A DNA stretch of 64,000 bases, taken from Paenirhodobacter enshiensis (GTDB lineage: Bacteria; Pseudomonadota; Alphaproteobacteria; Rhodobacterales; Rhodobacteraceae). The stretch lies in contig NZ_JFZB01000014.1 of the NCBI RefSeq assembly GCF_000740785.1, positions 1 through 64,000 of the forward strand. Reading direction: 5' to 3'. The number at the start of each line of letters is the position of its first letter. Within the stretch, counting starts at the first letter, position 1. The position numbers and the translations under genes were made by a program. The notes under the pieces are model-generated. The model made no database searches and was not told the origin of the DNA. It saw nothing but the letters and a program-made list of their open reading frames with translations. Shown piece by piece: positions 1-8,843 of the stretch.

Positions 1-910
1 AGCATGAGCAGATTTTCACTGGGTCGATACATATGCCTGCTTATGTCTGAGATTGAAATCGTCACCGATGGCGGCCGTCGGCGCCGTTGGTCTGCCACTG
101 AAAAGCTACGGATTGTCGGGGAGACGTTGGACGATCGGTCCAGCATCTCAGTGGTCGCACGGCGCAATGGTGTTGCAGCGAACGTCCTTATCGTTGGCGC
201 CGTCTCATGCTCGAAGGAGGGCGTGTCGCCGTGGTCGCAGACGACGACGCGACCAGCAACAAGGGTGTTCGCCAGATGGAAGACCGGATCCTGGCGCCCG
301 TCAATCACAAGCGGGTCTACCGGATCATGCAAATCCACAACCTGCTGCTGGCCCGGAAATACCCCGAGCGGCCCGAGCACGAGCACGACGGCAAGGTCAT
401 CGTCATGCGCTCGAACCTGCGCCGGTGTTCGGACGGTTTCGAGTTCACCTGCTGGAACGGCGGCATCGTACGCGCCGCCTTCCTCATCGATGCCCACGAC
501 CGCGGGATCATCTCCTGACGTGCCGTGGTGAATGCCGGGATCAGCGGTTCCGAGATCCGTGACATCATGCTCGAAGCTGTGGAGTGCCGCTTCGGCACCT
601 ACCGTGTGCCCCGTATGTGATCGAGATGCTCACCGACAATGGCTCGCCTTACATCGCGAAAGAAACGCAAATCTTTGCCAGCCAACTCGGCCTGAAACCC
701 TGCTTCACGCCGGTCCAGAGCCCGCAGAGCAACGGCATGTCCGAGGCTTTCGTCAAAACGCTGAAGCGCGACTACGTCCAGGTGACGCCGTTGCCTGATG
801 CCCAAACCGTTCTCGGCTGGATCGAGGACTACAGAGAAAACCACCCGCACTCAGGGCTGAAAATGCGCTCGCCACGCGAGTTCATTGCCACTCAAAACGC
901 AACCGCCTGA
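1..910 (+). pseudogene. Decayed IS3-family transposase (orfA/orfB remnant)
   Basis: Remnant of an IS3-family element. OrfA would start at 43 (MSEIEIVTDG), and its helix-turn-helix part (RWSATEKLRIV...VVARRNGVA) reads well to about residue 47. A frameshift near 185 then moves the reading to the frame starting at 207 (MLEGGRVAV). At about 291 the sequence jumps from the OrfA text RQMEDRI into OrfB text (APVNHKRVYRIMQ), so the OrfA end and OrfB start are deleted. OrfB then has an in-frame TGA at 514-516, where a Trp is expected, and a second frameshift near 603, before the rve catalytic end (LTDNGSPY ... SEAFVKTLKRDY) finishes at 910. No functional transposase can be made. Family recognition is from the protein motifs; the exact IS name is not assigned. 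Confidence 0.85.
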
Positions 911-1165
911 GTGTCCGGCAAAACGGGCGAAAGACCACGCAAGAAGGCGGTGAATTACGACAAACGGCGCAACCGCATCGAGATCATGTTCGGCAGGCTT
1001 AAGGACTGACCAATCGTCGGGAAAACAGTCCGCTGGACTGTTTTCTGATCCTCCTCATACGTCGCAACCCGATACGACCGGTGCCCGGAAACATTCTTCT
1101 CCGCGATCATACCCGCCGCAACCGTCTTGTTCTGGCTTTGAGCCAGAACGAGTCCTGAGCCTAGA
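911..1165 (+). mobile_element. 3' remnant of an IS5-family (IS427-like) transposase, interrupted
   Basis: From about 920 the + strand reads KTGERPRKKAVNYDKRRNRIEIMFGRLKD and, after an interruption at 1007-1060, VATRYDRCPETFFSAI..AATVLFWL ending with TGA at 1139-1141. This is the C-terminal DDE part of an IS5/IS427-type transposase (normally GRLKDWRRVATRYDRC). Where nine bases coding WRR are expected there are 54 bases holding a stop and a perfect palindrome. The bases after the stop (gagccagaacgag...) resemble an element end. Only the 3' part is present, directly abutting the IS3 remnant on the left and ending 5-10 bases before the stop of cheB on the right. Confidence 0.75.
1021..1045. repeat. 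Perfect 11-bp palindrome inserted in the IS5 remnant
   Basis: GAAAACAGTCC (1021-1031), a GCT loop and GGACTGTTTTC (1035-1045) form a perfect inverted repeat. It sits inside the 54-base segment that interrupts the IS5-family reading frame, so it arrived after that element. It could be a miniature repeat or a bidirectional terminator-like sequence. It lies downstream of cheB on the minus strand and could terminate that transcript, but there is only a four-T run. Confidence 0.6.
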
Positions 1166-1169
1166 CACC

Positions 1170-2219
1170 TTACGACTGCGCAGTGCCAAGAACTGCCGAG
1201 GCAATTTCCGTGATGGGCAGACCGCGATCGGCGGCCCCGTTTTCAATCGCAGCCCTCGGCATGCCATACACCGCAGAGGTTGCTTCGTCCTGAGCGAAGC
1301 ATTCCGCGCCACCATCGCGCAATCGCCGCATTGCTGCAGCGCCGTCACGCCCCATTCCCGTCAGCATCACGGCAGAGATGCGATTAGCCCAAGGAATGGC
1401 TGAACGGAACAACACCTCGACCGACGGACGGTAGCCACCACATTTTTCGGACCAAAGAAGACGGCACAGAGGCGCCGCACGCCAGTCAAGCGTCAAATGT
1501 GTTTCCCCCCCGGGGGCAAGGTAAACCTTGCCCTGTTCCAGTCCCATCCCGTCTTCCGCAAGCACGACATGTGGAGCAACTTTAGAATCGAGCCGTCGCG
1601 CGAAGCTCGACAAAAAAGTCTTGGGCATGTGCTGCGTGATCAGGGTGGGAGGACAGTTTTCCGGATAATCCGCCAGCATGATCTCCAAAGCATCGACACC
1701 CCCGGTGGAAGAGCCGACCAGAACAACCCGCCCGTTCCAATGAAATACCGAGGAAGCCGCTTTGACCGGACTGCGTTGCGGCTGCCGAAGACGCGCCCCG
1801 GCAGCGCAATACAGTAGCTCGGCCAGATCGGAGAAGGCTGTCGCCAGCGCCCCTGGACCAGGTTTTCCGACGCAATCGACCGCACCGAGAGACAGTGCTT
1901 CAAGCGCCCGCTCAGACCCCTGCTGCGTCTCGGCCGAGATCATGACCACCGGAACCGGTCGCACACGCATCAGTTTGCGTAGAAACTCCAGGCCATTCAT
2001 TCCGGGCATCTCGATGTCCAGGGTCAGGACATCGGGGGACAGTTCGCTGACGAGTCTTTTTGCCTGATAGGCATCTTCGGCCTCGCCGACCACCACGATC
2101 CGAGGATCGCGGGATAACCGGCTTTTGATCAGTCGACGGATCGTTCGTGAATCGTCGACGATGAGGACCTTTCTGGGAACATCGGGGCTTCGCATGAGAC
2201 TACTCAGAACCCTTCCCAT
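1170..2219 (-). CDS. cheB: CheB: chemotaxis protein-glutamate methylesterase/glutamine deamidase
   Basis: Cytoplasmic adaptation enzyme that removes methyl groups from chemoreceptor glutamates and deamidates receptor glutamines when phosphorylated by CheA. The N-terminal receiver domain (about residues 15-135) has the acidic pair VDD and phospho-acceptor Asp68 (LTLDIEMPG). The C-terminal CheB esterase domain (about 160-345) keeps the triad Ser171 (GSSTGG), His197 (QHMP) and Asp292 (GMGRDG), so it should be active. Length, 349 aa, is normal. The ATG at 2219 overlaps the receptor gene by 16 bases; an alternative is ATG 2195 (MRSPDVPRK). It is the only other che gene in the window. Its 3' end is intact, but the IS scar begins within a few bases, so any original downstream gene has been displaced. 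Confidence 0.95.
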   Translation of the reverse strand: MGRVLSSLMRSPDVPRKVLIVDDSRTIRRLIKSRLSRDPRIVVVGEAEDAYQAKRLVSELSPDVLTLDIEMPGMNGLEFLRKLMRVRPVPVVMISAETQQGSERALEALSLGAVDCVGKPGPGALATAFSDLAELLYCAAGARLRQPQRSPVKAASSVFHWNGRVVLVGSSTGGVDALEIMLADYPENCPPTLITQHMPKTFLSSFARRLDSKVAPHVVLAEDGMGLEQGKVYLAPGGETHLTLDWRAAPLCRLLWSEKCGGYRPSVEVLFRSAIPWANRISAVMLTGMGRDGAAAMRRLRDGGAECFAQDEATSAVYGMPRAAIENGAADRGLPITEIASAVLGTAQS

Positions 2220-5119
2220 CCTTCATCTTCAGCAGCGACGGCCTTCAGCGTGTTTCCTGACTGCTGCACCCGCTTGGGCATGGGAGTCACGACCCGGGAC
2301 GAAGCCGGTTCTGCGGCCGAAGGACGGTCCATATCTGAGGTACGGAACCGGGCCGCGGCTGCGGCAAGTTCCTGAGCGCCCTGCGTCAGAGCCTGACTAG
2401 CCGCCGTCGTCTGGTCGAACATTGCCGAATTGTGCTGTGTCACCTGATCAAGCTGATTCACGGCAATATTAATTTCCGACAGCCCCGCGGCCTGCTCATG
2501 CGCCGATGCGGCGATTTCCGAGACACGGGATGCGATGTCGTTGACCGACGACAGGATCTTTTCCAGTGCGATCCCAGTCTCTCCGACCAGGTCAACCCCC
2601 CTCCGGACGTGCCCGGAAGACGTCGTAATCAGGCCGTCGATCTCGCGCGCAGCCTCGGAGGAACGTTGTGCCAGCGCCCGAACCTCGGAGGCAACGACCG
2701 CGAAGCCACGCCCGGCTTCGCCGGCACGGGCCGCCTCGACCCCGGCGTTCAGAGCCAGAAGATTGGTCTGGAAGGCGATATCGTCGATCACACCAATGAT
2801 GCGCGAAATCTTTCGCGACGATTCTTCAATTTCGCCCATTGCGGCCACGGCCTGCTGAACGATGCCACCGGAGCTTTCGGCGCTTTCTCGGGCAAGCTTG
2901 ACCACCCGGTTTGCATCCATCACGCCATTCGACGCGGAACTGACCGAAACCGTCAGCTGGTCCAGTGCCGCAGCCGTTTCTTCGAGAGTTGCAGCCTGTT
3001 TCTCTGTGCGCGCGCTCAGATCCTGAGCAGCGGAGTTGATCTCGCGCGCTTCATTGTCGATCGCGGCGGCATTGTCGATCACGACCTGCATGGCCGAGGC
3101 GAGGGTTCCGACCGCCCCATTGAAATCGGCCCGCAGCTGTTCGTATTGGGCGGGGAAGGCCTCGCGGATCTGCACCGTCAGATCGCCGGTAGACAAAGCC
3201 GTCAAACCGATCCTGAGAGCATCCACGACCATGTCCTGATCTTTGGCAAGGCGCTCACTGCGCTCGCGTTCAGCGCTCAGCGCCATTTCGGCGACGGTGA
3301 CGTCATTCGCGATCATCACGATGCGCATCAGTTCATTCTTCTGATCGGGAACGGCCGTGATACTGCCCTCGGCAATGACAGTCCGGCCGTGTCCGGCAAG
3401 CCGGAATGTCCCGCTCACGGCCTCGAACCGCTTCAGCCGATCCCAGTAGCCCTGCTGTTCGCCAGTTCCGGCAACGATATCCACGAGCTTTCTTCCGATC
3501 AGCTGTGACTCATTGAACCCGAGAGCTCGGACCAGATTTTCATTCGCCTTGCACAGCGTGCCATCCGGCGTCGTTTCCAGGATCAGCTGCGTGTCACCCA
3601 TGGCCTGCATCAGGGCACGATTCATCCGCAGTTCCGTCACATCGCGCCATTCGACGACAAACCCGATCTGCCCCTTCTCGGCAATCTCGATCGAGTTCAC
3701 GTCAAGAGCGAAGCGCCCCGCCCCGATCGTGAGTTCTGCGTGATAGGGCAGCCTGGTCGGATCGTTGAGGATTCGGCGGGCATATTCGGGATTGCGGTGA
3801 AACAGGTCCATCGTCTTGCCGACCAGCGTTTCGGGGACGATCGTCGGAGAAACTGCCCGGAAATCGTCGATCCGGTCGTTGATCAGCCGGATCATCGCCG
3901 TATTGACATAGGTGATCGAGAAATCTGCATCGATCATCATCATGGCCGCAGAAGAGGTTCGGAAAGCCGTTCCCTGAATTGTGGCCTCGAGCTGGGTTTT
4001 CTCCGCGCGGATCAGCTCTCCACGCAGCCCCTCGAGCGCGCGCGCGATAAGGCCGACCTCATCGCCCCGGTCCGTTCCGACGATATTCCCCTCGTTGAGG
4101 CGGCGCTCGGAAATATTGTGGATGGCATCGGCAACGCCGGCCAGAGGACGCGATACCGAGCGTGCCATCAACCAGGAGATCAGCGTCAGCAGCACCATGA
4201 TCGCCAGACCCGCCAACATCATGTTCAGCGCCAGACGATGCGCCGGGGCCGAGATTTCGCCCAGGGCCTCTTCGACGAGGACCGCGTAGCGATGCCCGAA
4301 GACCTCGGCCGGGCCGGAGGCGCTGACCACGCGAATTCCGTCGGAGCCGAGCCCGATGCTGGTGCTTTTGGTACCACTGAGCGCCGAGGTGATGCGTTCC
4401 GCCGGGCCGGAGGTCACACGCTCCGCATTGCCGAGGATCACGTGACGCGCGGCGTCGATCACATACACCTTTCCGGTGACGCCGAGAGATCTCGTATCGT
4501 TCATCTCATCGAAAATCGGACGCAACGAGTTCGCATAGATCAGCACCCCACGAGAGGGCACCACATCGTCCTGCCGGATCGGCATGGCCAGATAGATGAC
4601 CGGTATATCGCCATCGACGCCACTGACGATCTCCGAAACGGCCGGCTCGGTCCTGCCGGGCTCCGACGCCTCTCGGACCACCCGGGCGATGGCCGCACTC
4701 GCCGTCTCGGAAGGCGGCTTGCTGACCGTGGAGAAGACGATTTCGCCGCGATCGTTCACCAACATCAGATCGTAGAGCTTCTCTCGATGCGCAAGAGTGG
4801 TCAGCCCCGGCGCATAGCGCTTGCGCAGATCCTCGGGCGAAAGCCCCGGAGCGGGATTGACGAACCCAGCAAATGCTGTCCGGATGCCGACATAGGTCGG
4901 GGCGACGGTCACGCCGTCGAGCGCCGATTTCGACCAGTTTTCGATCATGCTGACATGATCCGTCTGCTCTTGTGTCAGGCGCGCCTTGCCATCGCGCAGC
5001 AGCGAGTCGGCCGCCAGGCGATAGGACATAACTCCCATCACCAGCAGGGCCACGAGGGAAATCGACACCAGCATCAGCGGCAGTTTGATCCCGAGCCGCA
5101 GCGTGTACAAAAGTTTCAT
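2204..5119 (-). CDS. Methyl-accepting chemotaxis protein with dCache-like sensor, two PAS domains and CheR/CheB-docking tail
   Basis: Inner-membrane chemoreceptor of 971 aa, larger than usual. TM1 is about residues 14-34. A periplasmic ligand-binding region of about 255 residues (probably dCache) precedes TM2 at 297-318. HAMP follows at about 318-372, two PAS-like modules at about 380-495 and 505-610, a second HAMP-like stretch ([17 protein letters not shown]) near 636-652, and the signalling coiled coil at about 690-925. The hairpin tip motif ([22 protein letters not shown]) at 779-800 binds CheA/CheW. The last five residues, GWEGF, fit the xWxxF docking pentapeptide for CheR/CheB, in keeping with the overlapping cheB. 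A GAGAGGA Shine-Dalgarno precedes ATG 5119. The ligand cannot be told from sequence. Confidence 0.93.
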   Translation of the reverse strand: MKLLYTLRLGIKLPLMLVSISLVALLVMGVMSYRLAADSLLRDGKARLTQEQTDHVSMIENWSKSALDGVTVAPTYVGIRTAFAGFVNPAPGLSPEDLRKRYAPGLTTLAHREKLYDLMLVNDRGEIVFSTVSKPPSETASAAIARVVREASEPGRTEPAVSEIVSGVDGDIPVIYLAMPIRQDDVVPSRGVLIYANSLRPIFDEMNDTRSLGVTGKVYVIDAARHVILGNAERVTSGPAERITSALSGTKSTSIGLGSDGIRVVSASGPAEVFGHRYAVLVEEALGEISAPAHRLALNMMLAGLAIMVLLTLISWLMARSVSRPLAGVADAIHNISERRLNEGNIVGTDRGDEVGLIARALEGLRGELIRAEKTQLEATIQGTAFRTSSAAMMMIDADFSITYVNTAMIRLINDRIDDFRAVSPTIVPETLVGKTMDLFHRNPEYARRILNDPTRLPYHAELTIGAGRFALDVNSIEIAEKGQIGFVVEWRDVTELRMNRALMQAMGDTQLILETTPDGTLCKANENLVRALGFNESQLIGRKLVDIVAGTGEQQGYWDRLKRFEAVSGTFRLAGHGRTVIAEGSITAVPDQKNELMRIVMIANDVTVAEMALSAERERSERLAKDQDMVVDALRIGLTALSTGDLTVQIREAFPAQYEQLRADFNGAVGTLASAMQVVIDNAAAIDNEAREINSAAQDLSARTEKQAATLEETAAALDQLTVSVSSASNGVMDANRVVKLARESAESSGGIVQQAVAAMGEIEESSRKISRIIGVIDDIAFQTNLLALNAGVEAARAGEAGRGFAVVASEVRALAQRSSEAAREIDGLITTSSGHVRRGVDLVGETGIALEKILSSVNDIASRVSEIAASAHEQAAGLSEINIAVNQLDQVTQHNSAMFDQTTAASQALTQGAQELAAAAARFRTSDMDRPSAAEPASSRVVTPMPKRVQQSGNTLKAVAAEDEGWEGF

Positions 5120-5303
5120 ACAGTCCTCTCCGAAACCGGGCGGAGAGCGCCGCCGAAGCGGGCGCGGTCACCACCGCATCATCCGAACCGGGCCTTGCCC
5201 GTCAGAGGAAACCGTGGCCGGAAGCCGTGAAAATTGACTTAAGAAAGCCGTGCGCCGATGCCGGAAGCGGCAGAATTTCGGATCGGCACGCGAAATTTTC
5301 CGT

Positions 5304-6065
5304 TCAGAGCCGGAAACAGGCACGCACAAGCCCGAAGCGGCGCGCGAATTCCGATCCATCGAGCGGCCCTGCCCCTCGCGTGCGCAGCGCGCGGCGCAGC
5401 ACCGAACGGGCCTGCCAGGCCGGCAGAATCGCCACCCGCGCCGCGCGGTCAGCATGGCGCAACCTCTTCTCCGCCGCGGTCAGACCGGCGAGCGCCGCAC
5501 CGGCCAATGCCCCCGCCCCCTCGCCGCTTTCCGGTAGCGGCTGCCAGCCGCGAAGGCTCAGCTCGGGTGCGGCGCGCAGCCAGGCAGCCATCCCCGCCGC
5601 CGTGCCATAATCGCGCAACGCCTCTGTCTCGACACTGCCAAGCGCCTCACCGGCAAGGGAAAACAACTCGCCCGACGTCGCGCGCAGGTAATCGTTCAGT
5701 GCCTCGGCGGTCGAAAACCCCTCGCGCCAGCAATCGCGACGGCGCGCCTCGGCGATGCGGGCAAGCCCCGCCGCGCAGGCCCGCAGCGGCAGCAAGGACG
5801 CGCCGATCTCGTGATCGGGCGCCCTGCCCGTCGCGGCCAGCGCCTCCAGACCATCGACCCACCATTGCAGCCGCATCTCGCCGATCATCGGCTCGGACGA
5901 GGCCCAGGGGGCGCGGGCGATCTCGATATTCGCGGCATAGAGCGGCCACAGCCGGTCGCGCAGCGCGGCAGGCGTCGCCATCGTCGCGGCGAAACGGTCC
6001 GGGTCGCCCTGCTCGACACGCCGGGCCGCCTCGGCAAGGCTGGTGGCGAGCGTCGCCCCGCTCAT
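5304..6065 (-). CDS. Squalene/phytoene synthase-like protein (NDUFAF6-type)
   Basis: A 253-aa protein of the squalene/phytoene synthase fold. The central stretch EIARAPWASSEPMIGEMRLQWWVDGLEAL is typical of the alphaproteobacterial group related to NDUFAF6, a mitochondrial complex I assembly factor. The paired Asp-rich DxxxD motifs needed for prenyl diphosphate coupling are not evident, so a carotenoid or hopanoid synthase role is unlikely. The gene starts 9 bases after the cysS stop and is very probably co-transcribed with it. Real function in bacteria is not settled; assembly of respiratory complex I is an inference from the eukaryotic relative. Confidence 0.75.
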   Translation of the reverse strand: MSGATLATSLAEAARRVEQGDPDRFAATMATPAALRDRLWPLYAANIEIARAPWASSEPMIGEMRLQWWVDGLEALAATGRAPDHEIGASLLPLRACAAGLARIAEARRRDCWREGFSTAEALNDYLRATSGELFSLAGEALGSVETEALRDYGTAAGMAAWLRAAPELSLRGWQPLPESGEGAGALAGAALAGLTAAEKRLRHADRAARVAILPAWQARSVLRRALRTRGAGPLDGSEFARRFGLVRACFRL

Positions 6066-6074
6066 CGCGCCGCC

Positions 6075-7466
6075 TCAGCCGAGCGCGGGCAGAAGCGCCG
6101 CGTCGAAGCCCGCGCCGGGCAGCAGCTCCACCCCCGCCTTCGACATCCGCACCTCGACCCCCGCCGCGACCAGCGCCGCCTTGAACGCGTCGACCGGGGC
6201 GAAGTCCTTGTTTGCCATCGCCGCCGTGCGCAGCGCCGCGAGACGATCGGCATGGGCCGAGAGATCGGCCTCGGGCGCCGCGGCCCAATCCCCCATCTCG
6301 TCGAGGAGCAGCCCCAGCATCTGCGCCGAGGCCTTCAGCAGCGCCGGATCGCCGGTCAGCGCGTGCAGCTCGGCAATCGCGCCCGCGGTGTTCAGATCGT
6401 CGCTCAGCGCGGCGATGACGGCGGGAGCGGGTTCCGCCGCGGGCGTCACGTCCCCGGTCAGCGCGCGCCACTTGCGCAACACGCCTTCGGCCTGCTGCGC
6501 CTTCTCGGCGGTCCAGTCCATCGGCCGGGTGTAATGGGTCTGCATGAAGACGAAGCGGATCACCTCGCCCGGCACGCCCTTGTTCAGCAGGTCGCGCACG
6601 GTGAAGAAATTGCCGAGCGATTTCGACATCTTCTTGCCTTCGACCTGGAGCATCTCGTTATGCACCCAGTAATTCGCGAAGCTGCCCTCGGGATGGGCGC
6701 AGCAGCTTTGCGCGATCTCGTTCTCGTGGTGCGGGAATTGCAGGTCGATGCCGCCGCCGTGGATATCGAAAGTGTCGCCAAGCAGCTCGTAGCTCATCGC
6801 CGAGCATTCGATATGCCAGCCCGGACGGCCGCGGCCCCAGGGGCTGTCCCAGCCCGGCAGATCCGCGTCCGACGGCTTCCACAGCACGAAATCCATCGGG
6901 TCTTCCTTGAACGGAGCGACCTCGACCCGCGCACCCGCGATCATGTCATCGACCGTCCGGCCCGACAGCTTGCCGTAATCGCTGTAGGAGCGGACGCGGA
7001 ACAGCACATGCCCCTCGCGCGCATAGGCGTGCCCGGCCAGGATCAGCCGCTCGATCATCGCGATCATCGCACCGATATAGGCGGTGGCGCGCGGCTCGCG
7101 GTCGGGGCGCATCGCGCCGAGCGCATCCATGTCCTCGTGATACCAGGCGATAGTTTCCTGCGTGCGCTCGTGGATCAGGTCTTCGAGCGTGCCGGGCGCG
7201 CCCGCGTCCTTGCGCGCTTTTGCCGTCGCGTTGATCTTGTCGTCGACATCGGTGAAGTTGCGCACATAGGTCACGCATTCCTCGCCATAGACCAGCCGCA
7301 ACAGCCGATAGAGCACATCGAACACCACCACCGGCCGGGCATTGCCCAGATGCGCCCGGTCGTAGACCGTGGGGCCGCACAGATACATGCGCACGTCCTT
7401 CGGGTCGATCGGCGTGAAGACCTGTTTCGAGCGGGTCTTGGTGTTGTGCAGGCGGATCTCGGTCAT
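6075..7466 (-). CDS. cysS: Cysteinyl-tRNA synthetase
   Basis: Class I aminoacyl-tRNA synthetase charging tRNA-Cys in the cytoplasm; 463 aa, the usual length. It has HIGH-like HLGN (39-42), the KMSKS loop (279-283), and zinc ligands Cys30, Cys221, His246 and Glu250 that give cysteine selectivity. The C-terminal helical anticodon-binding part follows. The start is taken as ATG 7466 (MTEIRLHNT); an upstream ATG at 7478 would add four residues not typical of the family. ATG 7466 overlaps by ATGA the end of an upstream open frame that carries Cys-Cys-UGA (see 7463-7609), which suggests regulation by cysteine supply or translational coupling. Confidence 0.97.
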   Translation of the reverse strand: MTEIRLHNTKTRSKQVFTPIDPKDVRMYLCGPTVYDRAHLGNARPVVVFDVLYRLLRLVYGEECVTYVRNFTDVDDKINATAKARKDAGAPGTLEDLIHERTQETIAWYHEDMDALGAMRPDREPRATAYIGAMIAMIERLILAGHAYAREGHVLFRVRSYSDYGKLSGRTVDDMIAGARVEVAPFKEDPMDFVLWKPSDADLPGWDSPWGRGRPGWHIECSAMSYELLGDTFDIHGGGIDLQFPHHENEIAQSCCAHPEGSFANYWVHNEMLQVEGKKMSKSLGNFFTVRDLLNKGVPGEVIRFVFMQTHYTRPMDWTAEKAQQAEGVLRKWRALTGDVTPAAEPAPAVIAALSDDLNTAGAIAELHALTGDPALLKASAQMLGLLLDEMGDWAAAPEADLSAHADRLAALRTAAMANKDFAPVDAFKAALVAAGVEVRMSKAGVELLPGAGFDAALLPALG

Positions 7467-7609
7467 AAGTCCTCGCAAGGCGGTGTCACGGCCGCGGGGT
7501 CATCGGCTTCGTCCTCTGCAGGGAATGGAAGACCGTCCCGCGCGACCTTGGGCAGCAGAAAAGGTCAGCAGCAGAAAGCAGAGCGGATGAGGGCGGCGAC
7601 GATCTTCAT
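7463..7609 (-). other. Candidate cysS leader ORF: Cys-Cys-UGA followed by the same open frame into cysS
   Basis: Too short for usual gene calls. From ATG 7609 (GAAGG four bases upstream) the frame reads MKIVAALIRSAFCC and stops at UGA (7567-7565). The same frame is then open for 33 more codons (PFLLPKVARDGLPFPAEDEA..PPCEDL) and ends with a TGA that overlaps the cysS ATG as ATGA. Read as a 14-residue peptide it would be a leader with two consecutive Cys codons just before the stop, as expected for attenuation by charged tRNA-Cys. Read as one 49-codon frame it is a small gene with a premature UGA. Which is true cannot be decided from one sequence. Confidence 0.4.
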
Positions 7610-7657
7610 GGCGCCTTCATACAGCGCCCGCGCCCCCCTGCCAAGCCCGCGCCAGAA

Positions 7658-8452
7658 TCAGGCGGCCATCGCTTTCGCCGCGGGGCGGAACGGCTCGACG
7701 GTGACGGATTTGCCCTCGAAGGTGCAGAAGCTGCCGGCCGGAACTTCCATCCAGTCGCCTTCGCCATCTTCCAGGGGCTCCGACACCACCGCCCGGCCCT
7801 GACGCGAGTCCGACCAGCGATGATAGAGCGAGGGCACCTCGTCATCCGAGGAATAGCGCACGGTATAAAGCCGCTGGCCATCCGACAGCGCCGCAGACAG
7901 CCGCATGAACGGCGCATGGCCCTTCTCGCGCGCGAGCGCCTCGAGACGCGCCGTCGCGCGCTCCATCGCGGCCTTGGGGTCGGCTTCCAGCCCCTCCGAC
8001 ACGGCGATGAGGAACAGCGCCTCGCTGTCGGTCGCGCCCTTGCGCGAGGGGTAAAGCGCGTCGGGGATCAGCATCTCGCCCGAGCGGCGGAACGTGTCAT
8101 AGCCGCCGATCTGACCGTTGTGCATGAACGACCAGCGGCCGTAGACGAAGGGATGGCAGTTGTTGCGCGAGGTCGCGGTGCCGGTCGAGGCGCGCACATG
8201 CGCCAGAAACAGCCCGGATTTCACCGTCGCGGTCAGCGATTTCAGGTTCGGATCGGACCAGGCCGGCATCACGTCGCGGTAAAGACCGGGTTCGGGCTTC
8301 TCGCCATACCAGGCGACGCCGAAACCGTCGGCGTTGATCGCGGTGTGGCAGCGCGTCGCGCACAGGCTTTGCTGGATCAGCGAGTGACCCGGACGGCTGA
8401 CGATATCCTCAAGAAACACCGGATTGCCGATGTAGGCCGCCCAACGGCACAT
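7658..8452 (-). CDS. Class II glutamine amidotransferase (YafJ-like)
   Basis: A 264-aa Ntn-hydrolase of the class II glutamine amidotransferase family. The catalytic nucleophile is Cys2 (MCRWAAYIG), exposed after Met removal. Other family features are ADGFGVAWYG, FLAHVRASTGT and HNCHPF-like NNCHPFVYGRWSFMHNGQI, which build the glutamine-binding pocket. There is no attached synthase domain, so it should hydrolyse glutamine or a related gamma-glutamyl bond on its own or with an unknown partner. It is transcribed in the direction of cysS, with about 50 bases between its stop and the cysS leader ATG. The physiological substrate is unknown. Confidence 0.85.
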   Translation of the reverse strand: MCRWAAYIGNPVFLEDIVSRPGHSLIQQSLCATRCHTAINADGFGVAWYGEKPEPGLYRDVMPAWSDPNLKSLTATVKSGLFLAHVRASTGTATSRNNCHPFVYGRWSFMHNGQIGGYDTFRRSGEMLIPDALYPSRKGATDSEALFLIAVSEGLEADPKAAMERATARLEALAREKGHAPFMRLSAALSDGQRLYTVRYSSDDEVPSLYHRWSDSRQGRAVVSEPLEDGEGDWMEVPAGSFCTFEGKSVTVEPFRPAAKAMAA

Positions 8453-8536
8453 GCTCTGCCCCTCGGGGCAGTTGATCCGCCCCGCCTGATTGGAAGTGAT
8501 CCGGGGATCATATCAGCGGCGGAGCGGCAAATAAAG

Positions 8537-8827
8537 TCATTCGACGGCTTCGACGATCACCAGATCGCGTTCCGAGGTGCCGTTGGTCAGCGCCAGCGCC
8601 GCCTGATACTCCGGGCTGCGATAGCAGGCCTCGGCGGCCTCGAGGCTGGGGAAGCGGATCACCACGTGGCGGCCGCGCTCCTTGCCCTCGAGCGTCACGT
8701 AGCGCGAGCCGCGGGCAAGGATGGTGCCTTCGTATTTCGCGAAGGCGGGACTGGCCGCCTTCGCATAGGCCGCATGGGCCTCCGGGTCCGTCACGGTGAT
8801 GTGCGAAATCCAGTAAGCCGCAGCCAT
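8537..8827 (-). CDS. DUF1330 family protein
   Basis: A 96-aa protein of the DUF1330 family, dimeric alpha/beta ferredoxin-like folds of unknown biochemical role. Typical segments are AYWISHITVTDPEAHAAYAKAASPAFAKYEGTIL and IRFPSLEAAEACYRSPEYQ. The start is ATG 8827 (MAAAYWISH); the upstream in-frame extension overlaps the alaS 3' end and looks like alaS read in another frame. It begins 16 bases after the alaS stop and is probably co-transcribed with it. Confidence 0.8.
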   Translation of the reverse strand: MAAAYWISHITVTDPEAHAAYAKAASPAFAKYEGTILARGSRYVTLEGKERGRHVVIRFPSLEAAEACYRSPEYQAALALTNGTSERDLVIVEAVE

Positions 8828-8843
8828 CTTCGCCTCCGCCCGG

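Noticed and set aside
5120-5303. Sigma-28 (flagellar class) promoter before the chemoreceptor gene
   Set aside because: No TAAA-N15-GCCGATAA-like sequence; TCAA and GGCC fragments do not line up.
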